From contig JAWLCG010000019.1 of NCBI GenBank assembly GCA_041687295.1, positions 1-26,790 of the forward strand: 26,790 nucleotides of DNA, given 5' to 3'. Under the pieces are notes generated by a model. That model made no database searches. It was not told the DNA's origin and saw only the letters and a program-made list of their open reading frames with translations. Numbering within the stretch: the stretch's first letter is position 1; each line of letters opens with the position of its first letter. The DNA comes from JAWLCG01 sp041687295. Its GTDB lineage: Bacteria > Planctomycetota > Phycisphaerae > SM23-33 > FEN-1343. The position numbers and the translations under genes were made by a program. This document shows positions 8,580-16,273 of the stretch, piece after piece.

Positions 8580-9597
8580 GCCCTGCCGCCCTCCTGCCCA
8601 ATCGGTCCCTCAGGCCCCACTCCCACGCCAGCACGACCCACACCGGCAGGCGCACGGCCCAGGCCACGGCCCGCGACTCGCCCGGAAGATACACCAGCGG
8701 CAACAGCGCCGTCCACAGCAGCAGCCCCACGCGCCGCTGCGTCACCGCCGCCAGGGGCACCACTGGCAGGTAGTACCACGGCCACAGCACGGGGCTGCAC
8801 AGCAGCATCAGCATCACCAGCAGCCCCGTCCGGTCCGGCAGATGCCCCCGCAGCCCCCCGCCCGCGGCCAGGGCGACGGCGGCCACCGCCAACCCCCCCA
8901 TCAGGATCGCCCGGCCAATCACCCGCCGGTCGGTCTGCAACGCCAGCAGACGCTGCAGCCGGCCCGCAGCGAGGTCGAACAGCTCGTACGCCCAACCGTT
9001 GGCCTCCCACGTCCGCGCGTACAGGGCCGTTCCGCTGGTCGCCTGGGCCTGCAGGGCCGGGGCGAACAGAGCCGCCGTCATCAAGGCCAGCAACGCGAAG
9101 ACCCCCAGCCCCGCCATCAGCCGCCGGGGTTGGCTGCGGAACCACCCCACCAGGAATGGCACCAGCAGCACCGGCCAGAGCTTCACGGCCACGGCCCCGG
9201 CCAGCACGCCCCCGGGCAGTGCTGAGCGGTTCGCCAGCAGGGCCCAGACGAACGCCGCCACCCCCGCGGCCACCTCCAGGTCCACGTGGCCCCCGGAGTA
9301 CGCCTCCACGACCAGCAGCGGGTTCCAGGCGTAGATGGCCACGTGCGTCCAGGGCCGACCCAGCCGGGCCGGCACGCGCACGGCGGCGGCCATGTAGACC
9401 CCGCCGGCCGCCATGCTCAGCGCCAAGGGCACCGGCAGGTCGAGGACCTCTGCCGCGGCCAGCCTGCCCCCCAGCACCCGGCCCAGCACGACCAGCGCCA
9501 GCAGCGTCAGCCCCAGCAGCACCCACGCCACCCGCCACCGGTCCGCGCGCAGCGACTCACGGGGCCGCGGAGTCGCCTGGAGCGAAGGTCCCGTCAT
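8572..9597 (-). CDS. Multi-pass membrane glycosyltransferase (GT87/DUF2029-like)
   Basis: About 341 residues, most of them in 8 to 10 hydrophobic helices separated by short basic loops. The loop YAWNPLLVVEAYSGGHVD and the helix segment AVAVKLWPVLLVPFLVGW are typical of polyprenol-phosphate-mannose-dependent GT87-type enzymes, which transfer a sugar on the outer face of the membrane. The neighbouring triple transferase contains a polyprenyl-phosphate-type GT2, which could make its donor; that coupling is inference. Start: an ATG at 9595-9597 overlaps the upstream stop as ATGA. A GTG at 9606 in the same frame is an alternative with no clearer RBS. The stop overlaps the next gene by eight bases. 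The acidic catalytic residue could not be assigned, so the family call is moderate while the membrane-protein call is firm. Confidence 0.72.
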   Translation of the reverse strand: MTGPSLQATPRPRESLRADRWRVAWVLLGLTLLALVVLGRVLGGRLAAAEVLDLPVPLALSMAAGGVYMAAAVRVPARLGRPWTHVAIYAWNPLLVVEAYSGGHVDLEVAAGVAAFVWALLANRSALPGGVLAGAVAVKLWPVLLVPFLVGWFRSQPRRLMAGLGVFALLALMTAALFAPALQAQATSGTALYARTWEANGWAYELFDLAAGRLQRLLALQTDRRVIGRAILMGGLAVAAVALAAGGGLRGHLPDRTGLLVMLMLLCSPVLWPWYYLPVVPLAAVTQRRVGLLLWTALLPLVYLPGESRAVAWAVRLPVWVVLAWEWGLRDRLGRRAAGHA

Positions 9598-11111
9598 CGC
9601 CGCCACGCCATCAGTCGCCCCATGATGTGCTTCACCCGCGGCGTCAGGCGGGTACGGCTGTACTGATCGCCCGCGCTCTTGATCGCCTCGGCCAGCGTGG
9701 GGTACGGGTGGATCACGCTGCCCAGCGTGCCCAGCCCGACGCCGCCCTTCATCGCCACCGCCACCTCGTTGATCAACTCGCTCGCGTGCGGCCCGACGAT
9801 GGTGGCCCCGAGGATGCGGTCGGTGCCCTGCTTCACGTGGACCTTCACGAAACCGGCCGGGTCGCCCTCAGTCATCGCCCGATCGTTGTCGGCCAGCCGC
9901 ACGGTGTAGGTGTCCACCGCGAGGCCCCGCTCGCGGGCCTGATGGGCGTAGAGGCCCACGTGGGCGATCTCCGGGTCGGTGTAGGTGCACCAGGGGACGG
10001 TCAGGGCGGTGTGCTTCGAGCGGCCCCAGAACAGCGCGTTGCGGACCACCAGCCGGGCCGTGGCGTCGGCCATGTGGGTGAACTTGTACTTGAGGCACAC
10101 GTCGCCGGCCGCGTAGACGCGGGGGTTGCTCGTGCGGAGGCGGTCATCCACCTGGACGCCCTTCTTCTCATCGTACGCCACGCCGGCCGCCTCCAGGCCC
10201 AGGTCCTGCACATTCGGAGCCCGGCCGGCTCCGACGAGGATCTCGTCCACCTCGATCGTCCGCGCCTCGCCGCCGATCTCCAGAACGATCCGCTTGCCGG
10301 CCTCCGTCCTCTCCACACGCTTCGCCTGGGCCTGGGTCAACACTTCGAGTCCCTCGTTGTGGAAGACCCTGGCGAGGATCTCGGCCGCATCGGCGTCCTC
10401 CTTCTTGAGGATGTGTTCGTTGCGCTCGATGATCGTGACGTGCGACCCAAGCCGGGCGAAGGCCTGCGCCAGCTCGCAGCCCAGCGGGCCGCCGCCCAGC
10501 ACGGCCAGGCGGCTGGGCCGCCCGGTGAGGCCGAAGACCGTCTCGTTGGTCAGGAAGCCCGCCTCGACGAGCCCCTCGATGGGCGGCTTGACCGCCCGGG
10601 CCCCCGTGGCGATGCAGGCCCGGGCGAAGCGGAGTGTCTGCCCTGCCACCTCCAGGGCGTCAGGGCCGGTGAAGCGGGCCTGGCCGAGGAAGACGTCCAC
10701 GCCCATGTTCCGCAGCCGCTCGGCCGCGTCGTGGTGGCTGATCTGCCCCCGCACGCGGCGGACCCGCTCCATGACGGCCGGGAAGTCGGCCTCGCCCGGG
10801 GCGGGCTCGATGCCGTAGCGGTCGGCGCGGCGCATCTCCGCGGCCAGGCGCGACGAGGCGATGAGCGTCTTGCTGGGCACGCAGCCGACGTTGAGGCAGT
10901 CGCCGCCCAGCAGGTACCGCTCGACCAGCGCCACCCTCGCCCCCACCTGGGCCGCGCCCGACGCTACCACCAGGCCCGCCGTGCCGGCCCCGACGACGAC
11001 CAGGTTGTAGCTTTCGGCGGGCGTGGGGTTGGTCCAGTCCGCCGGGTGAGTGTTGGCCAGCAGCGTGCGGTTGTGCTCGTCCATCGGGCCCAGTTCCTGC
11101 CACTCGGACAT
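9594..11111 (-). CDS. MerA/dihydrolipoamide dehydrogenase-like flavoprotein disulfide reductase
   Basis: The 505-residue product is a class I pyridine nucleotide-disulfide oxidoreductase. It has the FAD dinucleotide fold VVGAGTAG (near 40-46), the redox disulfide GGDCLNVGCVPSKT (Cys72 and Cys77), the NAD(P)H fold LAVLGGGPLGCELAQAF, the second FAD motif VYAAGDVC and a C-terminal dimer domain ending VIHPYPTLAEAIKSAGDQY. It resembles mercuric reductase in the disulfide motif but lacks the N-terminal metal-binding domain and the C-terminal Cys pair. Mercury reduction is therefore unlikely and the substrate is open. Genes of this type are often next to or fused with TVP38-family membrane proteins, as here (42-base gap). 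AAGGGG six bases before the ATG supports the start. A role in handling a thiol or arsenical linked to the operon is inference. Confidence 0.9.
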   Translation of the reverse strand: MSEWQELGPMDEHNRTLLANTHPADWTNPTPAESYNLVVVGAGTAGLVVASGAAQVGARVALVERYLLGGDCLNVGCVPSKTLIASSRLAAEMRRADRYGIEPAPGEADFPAVMERVRRVRGQISHHDAAERLRNMGVDVFLGQARFTGPDALEVAGQTLRFARACIATGARAVKPPIEGLVEAGFLTNETVFGLTGRPSRLAVLGGGPLGCELAQAFARLGSHVTIIERNEHILKKEDADAAEILARVFHNEGLEVLTQAQAKRVERTEAGKRIVLEIGGEARTIEVDEILVGAGRAPNVQDLGLEAAGVAYDEKKGVQVDDRLRTSNPRVYAAGDVCLKYKFTHMADATARLVVRNALFWGRSKHTALTVPWCTYTDPEIAHVGLYAHQARERGLAVDTYTVRLADNDRAMTEGDPAGFVKVHVKQGTDRILGATIVGPHASELINEVAVAMKGGVGLGTLGSVIHPYPTLAEAIKSAGDQYSRTRLTPRVKHIMGRLMAWRR

Positions 11112-11153
11112 GATCTACCCCTTCGCGTCTTGCGACTCATCGTTCCCGTCCGC

Positions 11154-11891
11154 CTAGGTCGCCTTGGGAGCCGCCTCGCGCAGGGCTTTGCGGGCGATCC
11201 GCGTCACCACCACCACGACGATGAACGTCGCGGCCATGCCGCCCCAGAAGAAGGCCCGCTCGACCCAGCCGTCCCCGGTCTCGCCGGCTGCCACCTCCGT
11301 CAGCGAGCGCAGACCCGAGCCGATGTACACGTACGCCAGCGTGCCCGGCAGCATGCCGATCCACGAGGCCAGGGCGTACTTCCAGAACGCCACGCGCGTC
11401 AGGCCGTAAGCGTAGTTCTGCAGGTTGAACGGGAAGATCGGGCTCAGCCGCGTCAGCAGGACGATCCTGAAGCCCTGCTCACCGACCGCCCGGTCGATGG
11501 CGTGGAACCGCGGCCGGTCGGCCACCTTGTCTTCGACCCACCCCCGCGCGAAGGTCCGCCCCACCAGAAAGGCCGCGCACGCCCCCAGCGTACTGCCGAT
11601 CGAGACGGTGATCAGGCCGATCCACAGGCCGAACAGGGACCCCGCCCCGATCGTGATGATACCGCCCGGCAGCAGCAGCACGCAGGCCAGCACGTAGAAC
11701 GCCGCCACCACCAGCGGGCCCCACCAGCCCAGCCCCTGGGTCCAGGCCAGCACGGCCAGCATGTAGTCCTTCAACGGCAGCAGGAACAACGCCGCCACCA
11801 CGGCGGCCGCCACCACGGCCGCCAGCAGCCACTTCCACCACGGGCCATGTTTCGCGGATGCATCAGCCGCTTTGCTGGGGTGTTGCTTCAC
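11154..11891 (-). CDS. TVP38/TMEM64 family (VTT domain) membrane protein
   Basis: A 245-residue protein with a short basic N-terminus and about six hydrophobic segments. The VTT/SNARE-associated core is clear: PGGIITIGAGSLFGLWIGL, AAFLVGRTFARGWVE, then LTRLSPIFPFNLQNYAYGLT, the family's most conserved loop, and IGMLPGTLAYVYIGS. Members sit in the inner membrane, and in DedA-type relatives they move or flip lipids. The start is a GTG at 11889-11891 with GGAG seven bases upstream; it overlaps the 3' end of the C_GCAxxG_C_C gene by 29 bases. It lies directly before the MerA-like gene. Lipid or lipid-linked sugar transport for the neighbouring glycosyltransferases is a reasonable but untested inference. 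Confidence 0.9.
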   Translation of the reverse strand: MKQHPSKAADASAKHGPWWKWLLAAVVAAAVVAALFLLPLKDYMLAVLAWTQGLGWWGPLVVAAFYVLACVLLLPGGIITIGAGSLFGLWIGLITVSIGSTLGACAAFLVGRTFARGWVEDKVADRPRFHAIDRAVGEQGFRIVLLTRLSPIFPFNLQNYAYGLTRVAFWKYALASWIGMLPGTLAYVYIGSGLRSLTEVAAGETGDGWVERAFFWGGMAATFIVVVVVTRIARKALREAAPKAT

Positions 11892-12339
11892 GGTCCATCT
11901 CCGCCAGCAGTTCTGTCAGGATCTCGGCCGAGCCCCGCACGAAGACGGGGCATCCCCGGGTGAACAGCTTCTCGTCCATCGCCCGCTGCAGGCCATCAGC
12001 CGTCGAGATGTCACAGGCGAGCAGGTCACGGCAGTTCCGCGTGCCGAAGCGATCCTCGAACCGCCGCAGGAACTCGCGGCCCCACACGACGCCGTCCTCC
12101 TGGAGGGCCTGGGGATCCTCGCCGTCCAGCCGCAGGCCCAGCACCATCAGGCCGCCAGTGACCGCACCGCAGACGCCGCCGGTGTTGGCCAGGCCCCCGC
12201 CGAGGGGAGCCGCCATTCGCAGCGCCGCCCTTCGGACCAGGGCATCGCCGGTGAAGCTGGCGAGGATCGCCTGGGTGCAGTTCATGCCGTCCAGAAAGGC
12301 CCTCACAGCCGCCTTCGTCGTGTTGCCGGGTTCCTCCAT
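11863..12339 (-). CDS. C_GCAxxG_C_C family redox-type protein
   Basis: A 158-residue protein with the spaced cysteines of the C_GCAxxG_C_C family: Cys21 (MNCTQAILASF), Cys57 within TGGVCGAVTGGLMVLG, and Cys103 and Cys109 in RNCRDLLACD. A further Cys130 lies near the end. The family is of unknown reaction but is commonly found with radical SAM, arsenic and redox genes and is presumed to bind a metal or carry a reactive thiol. The start ATG at 12337-12339 has AGGAG eight bases upstream; an open frame continues further upstream but is not supported by an RBS. The 3' end overlaps the TVP38 gene. It is cytoplasmic, with no signal sequence. Confidence 0.85.
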   Translation of the reverse strand: MEEPGNTTKAAVRAFLDGMNCTQAILASFTGDALVRRAALRMAAPLGGGLANTGGVCGAVTGGLMVLGLRLDGEDPQALQEDGVVWGREFLRRFEDRFGTRNCRDLLACDISTADGLQRAMDEKLFTRGCPVFVRGSAEILTELLAEMDREATPQQSG

Positions 12340-12376
12340 TCCGCGGTCTCCTGTCGTTACCATTGCGTTGGGTCGG

Positions 12377-12924
12377 CTACGCCCGCCGGCACAGTTCCAG
12401 CAGGTGAAAGCCCCGCGCCTCGATCCGCACGCCGACCACGGCCAGGTCCCGGCCGGCGGCCTCGCGCCAGTCGCTCCACTGAACCTTCTCGCTGGCCCAG
12501 TGGCGGTAGCGGTACGTCCGGTCGTCCTCCAGCAGGCCGCCCAGCAGCACCGGACCGGTGGCGGCCTCGTCGCGGCAACTGCCGATGGCGACCAGCAGCC
12601 GGTCGTCCTGCCGCAGGGCCAGCGGGTGCATGCCCGAGGCGTCGACACGGACGGCCTCGGTGAGCTCCTCGGCGAAGACGTCCCGCGGGGAATCCGTCGT
12701 CACCTCGCGGTCGGCCCAGACGTGCAGCCGGCCCTGCATGCGGGTGGTGAAGTGGCTGATGCGCCCGCCGTGGTAGCGGACGTGACGGACGCTGGCCCAC
12801 TTCCAGTTGCCCAGAAGCGCCCGTTGCCCAGGCTGGACCCGCTGCCCAGCTCGGTGTCGGGGACCTCGTAACGGGGCAGCTGACCCGCCCCGCCCAGCAC
12901 ATGAACCAGGGCATCCATCGTCAT
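12377..12924 (-). CDS. Unidentified protein with a broken frame (single-base deletion likely near 12810)
   Basis: I do not recognise the family. The frame starting ATG-ACG-ATG at 12924 overlaps the stop of the DUF547 gene as ATGA and reads MTMDALVHVLGGAGQLPRYE to about residue 37. It then turns into low-complexity sequence. A second frame, open from about 12815 down to the TAG at 12377, reads LGNWKWASVRHVRYHGGRIS and goes on through HVWADREV and EKVQWSDWREAAGRDLAV. Adding one C in CTTCTGG would join them as NGRFLGNWKW. Both halves look like genuine protein, so this is one gene of about 182 codons with a frameshift, real or a sequencing error. It is rich in Trp, His and Arg, has no membrane segment, and lies inside the rSAM operon. 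Confidence 0.6.
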
Positions 12925-13751
12925 CCGCCCCCGCTGAACTGCTCGTTGAGCGACCAGTCGTAGTCGAGGTACTCGATCCGGTAGTCGCCCGTGCGGAGGT
13001 ACTCTGCCTGCTCCGGCGGCAGGTATCCGCTGACGAAGTTCAGCGAGGTCCGCTCCTTGTCGCTGTGGCCGGCGAAGCCTTCCTGCGGCGCGTAGGTCGG
13101 GATAAAGTCCTCGCCGAACCACTGGAAGATGCTGGACAGGTAGACCACGCCGCGCTCGCGATCGATGCGGAACTGCCGCGGATTGCCCAGGAACCGCCGG
13201 GTCTGGTCGTCGAGCTGTTCATCCAGCCGCTCGCCGGTGAACGGCTCGGGCCGCAGCGGCGGGCAGCCCATGGCCGCGCAGCCCAAGGCCACGTGGATCC
13301 GCGGCTCGTTGAACTGCGGCCGGAGGATCTCGTGCTCGATCTCGTTGAGCGTCACTCGCCGGTCCATCACCAGGAACTCCAGCCGATCCCACACCCCAGG
13401 GATCTGCCGGATGCTGTCGTCCGGGTAGGCGATCCCTGAGATCAGCCCCGGCTTGATCGGGTAGTGGTCGATAATCGCCTTGAGCGTCAGGGCATTGTAG
13501 GCGTTGGTCCACAGGGCGACCTTCGCCGGCCAGCTCATCACCGCTGCCGCCGCCGGCTGAACCATCAGCGCGCCGATCGTGAAGGCCACGACCGTGATGA
13601 CAGAATTGGCGAGGAGGCGGCGAGAAAAAGGGCGGGTTCGCTTACGCAGGGGAAACGCCCGTTCCAGCGCGAACAGGGCCACGAAGAGCGCTGCGAGCAC
13701 CCCCGCCGAAACGTATCCGGACTGGATCAGCCATTCGTACACCGTGGCCAT
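12921..13751 (-). CDS. DUF547 domain protein with a foreign membrane N-terminus (chimeric)
   Basis: Residues from about 76 to the end (276 in all) are the DUF547 domain: VALWTNAYNALTLKAIIDHY, WDRLEFLVMDRRVTLNEIEHE, HVALGCAAMGCPPLRPEPF and IFQWFGEDF. The first 75 residues hold two membrane helices and the stretch FALERAFPLRKRTRPFSRRL, which reads like the beginning of a sterol-desaturase/fatty-acid-hydroxylase protein, not DUF547. DUF547 normally has 40-60 more residues before the WxNAYN motif, so both parents are cut at the join near 13520-13540. The ATG at 13749-13751 is used because AGGAAAGG lies about seven bases upstream. DUF547 and desaturase genes are likely to have been neighbours, so a deletion between them is the simplest origin; a false join is the alternative. 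Confidence 0.75.
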   Translation of the reverse strand: MATVYEWLIQSGYVSAGVLAALFVALFALERAFPLRKRTRPFSRRLLANSVITVVAFTIGALMVQPAAAAVMSWPAKVALWTNAYNALTLKAIIDHYPIKPGLISGIAYPDDSIRQIPGVWDRLEFLVMDRRVTLNEIEHEILRPQFNEPRIHVALGCAAMGCPPLRPEPFTGERLDEQLDDQTRRFLGNPRQFRIDRERGVVYLSSIFQWFGEDFIPTYAPQEGFAGHSDKERTSLNFVSGYLPPEQAEYLRTGDYRIEYLDYDWSLNEQFSGGG

Positions 13752-13779
13752 GAACATGCCTTTCCTGCCTGCGAGGCGG

Positions 13780-14742
13780 TCAGGCACTGGAGATGATCAC
13801 TCCTGCACAGGACGACCCATGCCCGGCCGTGCAGCCGAGGCAGTGGGGTCCCGTCACGATTCGTCGCCCCCGCAGCGCCGCCGGGTCGAACCGGCCGATG
13901 TGGTCGGGGGCCCCGGGGTCCACCGGCAAGCGCAGGGCCAGGTTGAAGTCGCAGTCGTACAGCGTGCCGTCCCAGCCCACGCTGACCTGGTGGCGACACA
14001 TCAGCCCTGGAACGGTGGCCGGGTTGAACGACTCCGACAGAAGCTGCCGGTAGCCCTCGGCCCGGTCATCCTGGAGCAGCTGTTGCTCGAACCGCCCCAG
14101 CGGCATGTTCGTGATCGTCAGCAGCCGGGTGAACTCGATGCCGTACCGCACCCGCAGCTCGCGGCGGTAGTCTTGCTCCAGGGCCGCCTGCTCGGGCGGC
14201 AGGCTCGGCCCGGCCGGGTTGTACACCAGCTCCAGCGGCAGGCCTTCGGCGACGCCGTAGCCGACCGCGTTGAGCCGCCGGATCGCCTCAATGCTCTGCC
14301 GGTGGACGTCCGGGCCCCGCTGGGCGTCGACGTTCTGCTCCAGGTAGCACGGCAGCGAAGCGACCAGCCGCACGGCGTGGTCGCGGAAGAACTGCGGCGT
14401 GTCCTCCTGGCCACGCTCCAGCAGCACCGTGAGATTCGTCCGCACCTGCACCTCCAGGCCGGCCTGTCGAAGGTCCTCGATGAACGCCCGCAGGTGCGGG
14501 TGCAGTTCGGGAGCCCCGCCGGTGATGTCCACGCGCGACGCCCCGGCCGCCAGGGCCGCTTCGCGCACGGCGATCATCGTGGGCCAATCCATGCTCTCCG
14601 GCCGCTGCGGTGAGCACTCCAGGTGGCAGTGGAGGCAGCTCTGGTTGCACCGCAGGCCGACGTTGACCTGCACGGTGACGATGTCCTCGCCCCGCAGCCC
14701 CTCGGGCGTTACAGAGGCCAGCCTGTCGTCAAGCTCCGTCAT
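13780..14742 (-). CDS. arsS: Arsenosugar biosynthesis radical SAM protein ArsS (rSAM/Cys-rich)
   Basis: The 320-residue product matches the rSAM/Cys-rich (TIGR04167, ArsS) family across its length. It has the radical SAM cluster motif CNQSCLHCHLEC (Cys32, 36 and 39 bind 4Fe-4S), VDITGGAPELHPHLR, VASLPCYLEQNVDAQRG, LELVYNPAGPSLPP, ITNMPLGRF, VGWDGTLYDCDFN and the C-terminal cysteine patch GPHCLGCTAGHGSSC. Characterised relatives add the 5'-deoxyadenosyl radical to dimethylarsinous acid to form a dimethylarsinoyl-adenosine. Some members use selenocysteine in the C-terminal region; only Cys codons are seen here. The ATG at 14740-14742 fits AGGGAG six bases upstream; two in-frame ATGs at 14748 and 14763 are less well spaced. 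No ArsM methyltransferase is present in this window, so the arsenical substrate remains an inference. Confidence 0.92.
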   Translation of the reverse strand: MTELDDRLASVTPEGLRGEDIVTVQVNVGLRCNQSCLHCHLECSPQRPESMDWPTMIAVREAALAAGASRVDITGGAPELHPHLRAFIEDLRQAGLEVQVRTNLTVLLERGQEDTPQFFRDHAVRLVASLPCYLEQNVDAQRGPDVHRQSIEAIRRLNAVGYGVAEGLPLELVYNPAGPSLPPEQAALEQDYRRELRVRYGIEFTRLLTITNMPLGRFEQQLLQDDRAEGYRQLLSESFNPATVPGLMCRHQVSVGWDGTLYDCDFNLALRLPVDPGAPDHIGRFDPAALRGRRIVTGPHCLGCTAGHGSSCAGVIISSA

Positions 14743-14762
14743 ACCCATCTCCCTCTTTGCGG

Positions 14763-15470
14763 TCATTCTTCCGGGGCGGCTGCCTGCCGGGCGGCCCCCA
14801 GCAGCGCACCGGGGCTCAGCCGCTGCTTGTAGTCGGCGTCCCAGTGGGCGAAGCGGATCACGCCGTCGGTGTCCACGATGTACACCGCCGGCACCGGCAG
14901 CAGGTGATGGCTGAACCCGGAGGCCCCCTCCAGGTCGATGCCGTAGCCGCGGTAGGTCTCCCGCGTCGCGGCGTCGACCGTAAAGGCCAGCCGAAACGCC
15001 CGGGCCAGTTCCATCGGGCTGTCGGACAGGAGCTGGTACGCCAGCCCCTGCTTGTCCAGCGTCGATTGCAACTCCTCGGGCCGATCCGGGCTGATGGCCA
15101 GCACCTGGTAGCCCATCGCCACCAGCTGCGGCTCGACCGTGGCGATCTGCCCCAGATGGGTGCTGCAGTACGGGCACCAGCCGCCGCGGTAGAAGATCAG
15201 CACAGTGGGCTTGGCCGCGTACAGATCCGCCAGGTCCACGGCCTGCCCGTCCGGGCGGCGCAACGTCGCCGTCGGGGCCCAGTCGCCCACCCCCAGCGGC
15301 TTGACGCCGGCCGCCGTGGCCGGTGGTGGCGGGGCCGGCGGGGCCTCATCTCGCAGGGAGTCAGCCGGCTGGGTCGCGGGCGGATCACCCCCGGGGGCCT
15401 CCTCCGCACCGCAGCCGGTCACCATCGCCATGGCCGCTAGTGCCGCCGCTATGATCAATGCCAATTGCAT
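14763..15470 (-). CDS. Lipoprotein peroxiredoxin-like thiol reductase (AhpC/TSA family)
   Basis: The 235-residue precursor begins with a hydrophobic signal and the lipobox VTGC (Cys20), so it should be lipid-anchored outside the cytoplasmic membrane. A Pro/Ala-rich linker (about 25-55) follows, then an AhpC/TSA thioredoxin fold: LIFYRGGWCPYCSTHLGQ with the CPYC redox pair, ISPDRPEEL, and VPAVYIVDTDGVIRFAHWD. The WCPYC form and the length fit the peroxiredoxin-like (PRX-like2/AhpC-type) group often found next to ArsS. RBS: GGAG nine bases before the ATG, lying inside the tail of tetR. The stop sits just upstream of the arsS start, so translation is coupled. It probably reduces peroxides or disulfides in the envelope. 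Confidence 0.85.
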   Translation of the reverse strand: MQLALIIAAALAAMAMVTGCGAEEAPGGDPPATQPADSLRDEAPPAPPPPATAAGVKPLGVGDWAPTATLRRPDGQAVDLADLYAAKPTVLIFYRGGWCPYCSTHLGQIATVEPQLVAMGYQVLAISPDRPEELQSTLDKQGLAYQLLSDSPMELARAFRLAFTVDAATRETYRGYGIDLEGASGFSHHLLPVPAVYIVDTDGVIRFAHWDADYKQRLSPGALLGAARQAAAPEE

Positions 15471-15473
15471 GGC

Positions 15474-16124
15474 CTACGCTCCTTCCTTCAGTATGCCGTC
15501 GCTACGATCCCCGGCCAGATCGCGAGGGATCGCCCCCCGCAGACCCAGCGTCTGCCGCAACGCCTCCAGACAGGTTCGCAGCGGGACCTCGCTCTTGCGG
15601 AGGCGCGAAAGCATGATGCCGCCCTCGATCGTGCAGACCACCTGCAGGGCCAGGTCGGCGGCCTTCAGGTCCCCACGCACCTGGCCGGACTCCTGGGCCT
15701 CGGCGATGACCGCGCGGGTCATCTCGATCCACTCGGCGAACACTGCCCGGACGATCCGCACGTACCGGGCGTCGCCACCGGCGTCGGCCATCTCCAGGGC
15801 GGTGTTGCCCCACAGGCACCCGCCGACGAAGCCCGTCGCCCGGTGCGCCCGCAGGGCCGCCTGGAAGAACCGCTCCAGCCGCTCGCCGGGCGTGTCGCCC
15901 GTCAGCGCCTCCCGCAGGAAGGCCAGGAACCCCCGGCGGGCCCGCTCCAGCACGGCCAGACCCAAGTCCTCCTTGCCGGGGAAGTGGAAGTACAGCGTGC
16001 CGCGGTTGACACCCGCACGCTCCTGCAGCTCCTGCATGCTGGTGGCCCCGAAGCCTCGCTGCACGACCAGGTCGGCGGCGGTGTCCAGAATCCGTTCCCG
16101 TGTCTGCTCACCCTTACGGCCCAT
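15474..16124 (-). CDS. TetR/AcrR family transcriptional repressor
   Basis: The 216-residue protein opens with the TetR DNA-binding domain: TRERILDTAADLVVQRGFGA, then TSMQELQERAGVNRGTLYFHF with the recognition helix (about 28-54). The all-helical ligand domain has FVGGCLWGNTALEMAD and a helix with CTIEGGIMLSRL, which resembles the C-terminal domain of LmrA/YxaF-type repressors. It is the first gene of the ten-gene operon and is read divergently from the hydrolase fragment at 16274. The palindrome at 16143-16158 lies 19 bases upstream of its start, which fits negative autoregulation and control of the whole cluster. The stop TAG is four bases before the next start codon. The inducer is unknown. 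Confidence 0.9.
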   Translation of the reverse strand: MGRKGEQTRERILDTAADLVVQRGFGATSMQELQERAGVNRGTLYFHFPGKEDLGLAVLERARRGFLAFLREALTGDTPGERLERFFQAALRAHRATGFVGGCLWGNTALEMADAGGDARYVRIVRAVFAEWIEMTRAVIAEAQESGQVRGDLKAADLALQVVCTIEGGIMLSRLRKSEVPLRTCLEALRQTLGLRGAIPRDLAGDRSDGILKEGA

Positions 16125-16142
16125 GGTCGGCTCTCCACAGAA

Positions 16143-16158
16143 TTGACCATTCGGTCTA
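16143..16158. promoter_or_regulatory. Probable TetR-family operator (TTGACC-N4-GGTCTA)
   Basis: The 16-base sequence TTGACCATTCGGTCTA is an inverted repeat in which outer T/A and GACC/GGTC pair, with one mismatch and a four-base centre. Its half-site AGACC is like the operator half-sites described for LmrA/YxaF and NemR-type TetR repressors. TAGAAT, a good -10 hexamer for the minus strand, lies at 16158-16163 and touches the palindrome, so bound repressor would block tetR transcription. No convincing -35 is seen. Confidence 0.6.
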
Positions 16159-16273
16159 TTCTAGGCCTGGTGCGGAAGGCCGGACCAGGGGGATCAGGAA
16201 ACTCGCACTCTGTGCACACCCGTCCCTAGAATGCCCTGAAGAGGTTCGGGGTTTCAGCCGGGGGAGATTGACC

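Noticed and set aside
9594..11111. Functional mercuric reductase (merA)
   Set aside because: The C-terminal vicinal Cys pair and the N-terminal metal-binding domain are missing, and no merR/merT gene is near.
7698..11963. A 1421-codon open frame on the plus strand
   Set aside because: It is antisense to four well-identified genes (triple GT, GT87-like, MerA-like, TVP38), has Pro/Ala/Arg/Gln-rich low-complexity sequence and no domain. It is a by-product of high GC, which removes stops.
13780..14742. Selenocysteine in the ArsS C-terminal region
   Set aside because: Only Cys codons occur at the conserved positions and the frame has no internal TGA, so no recoding is needed.
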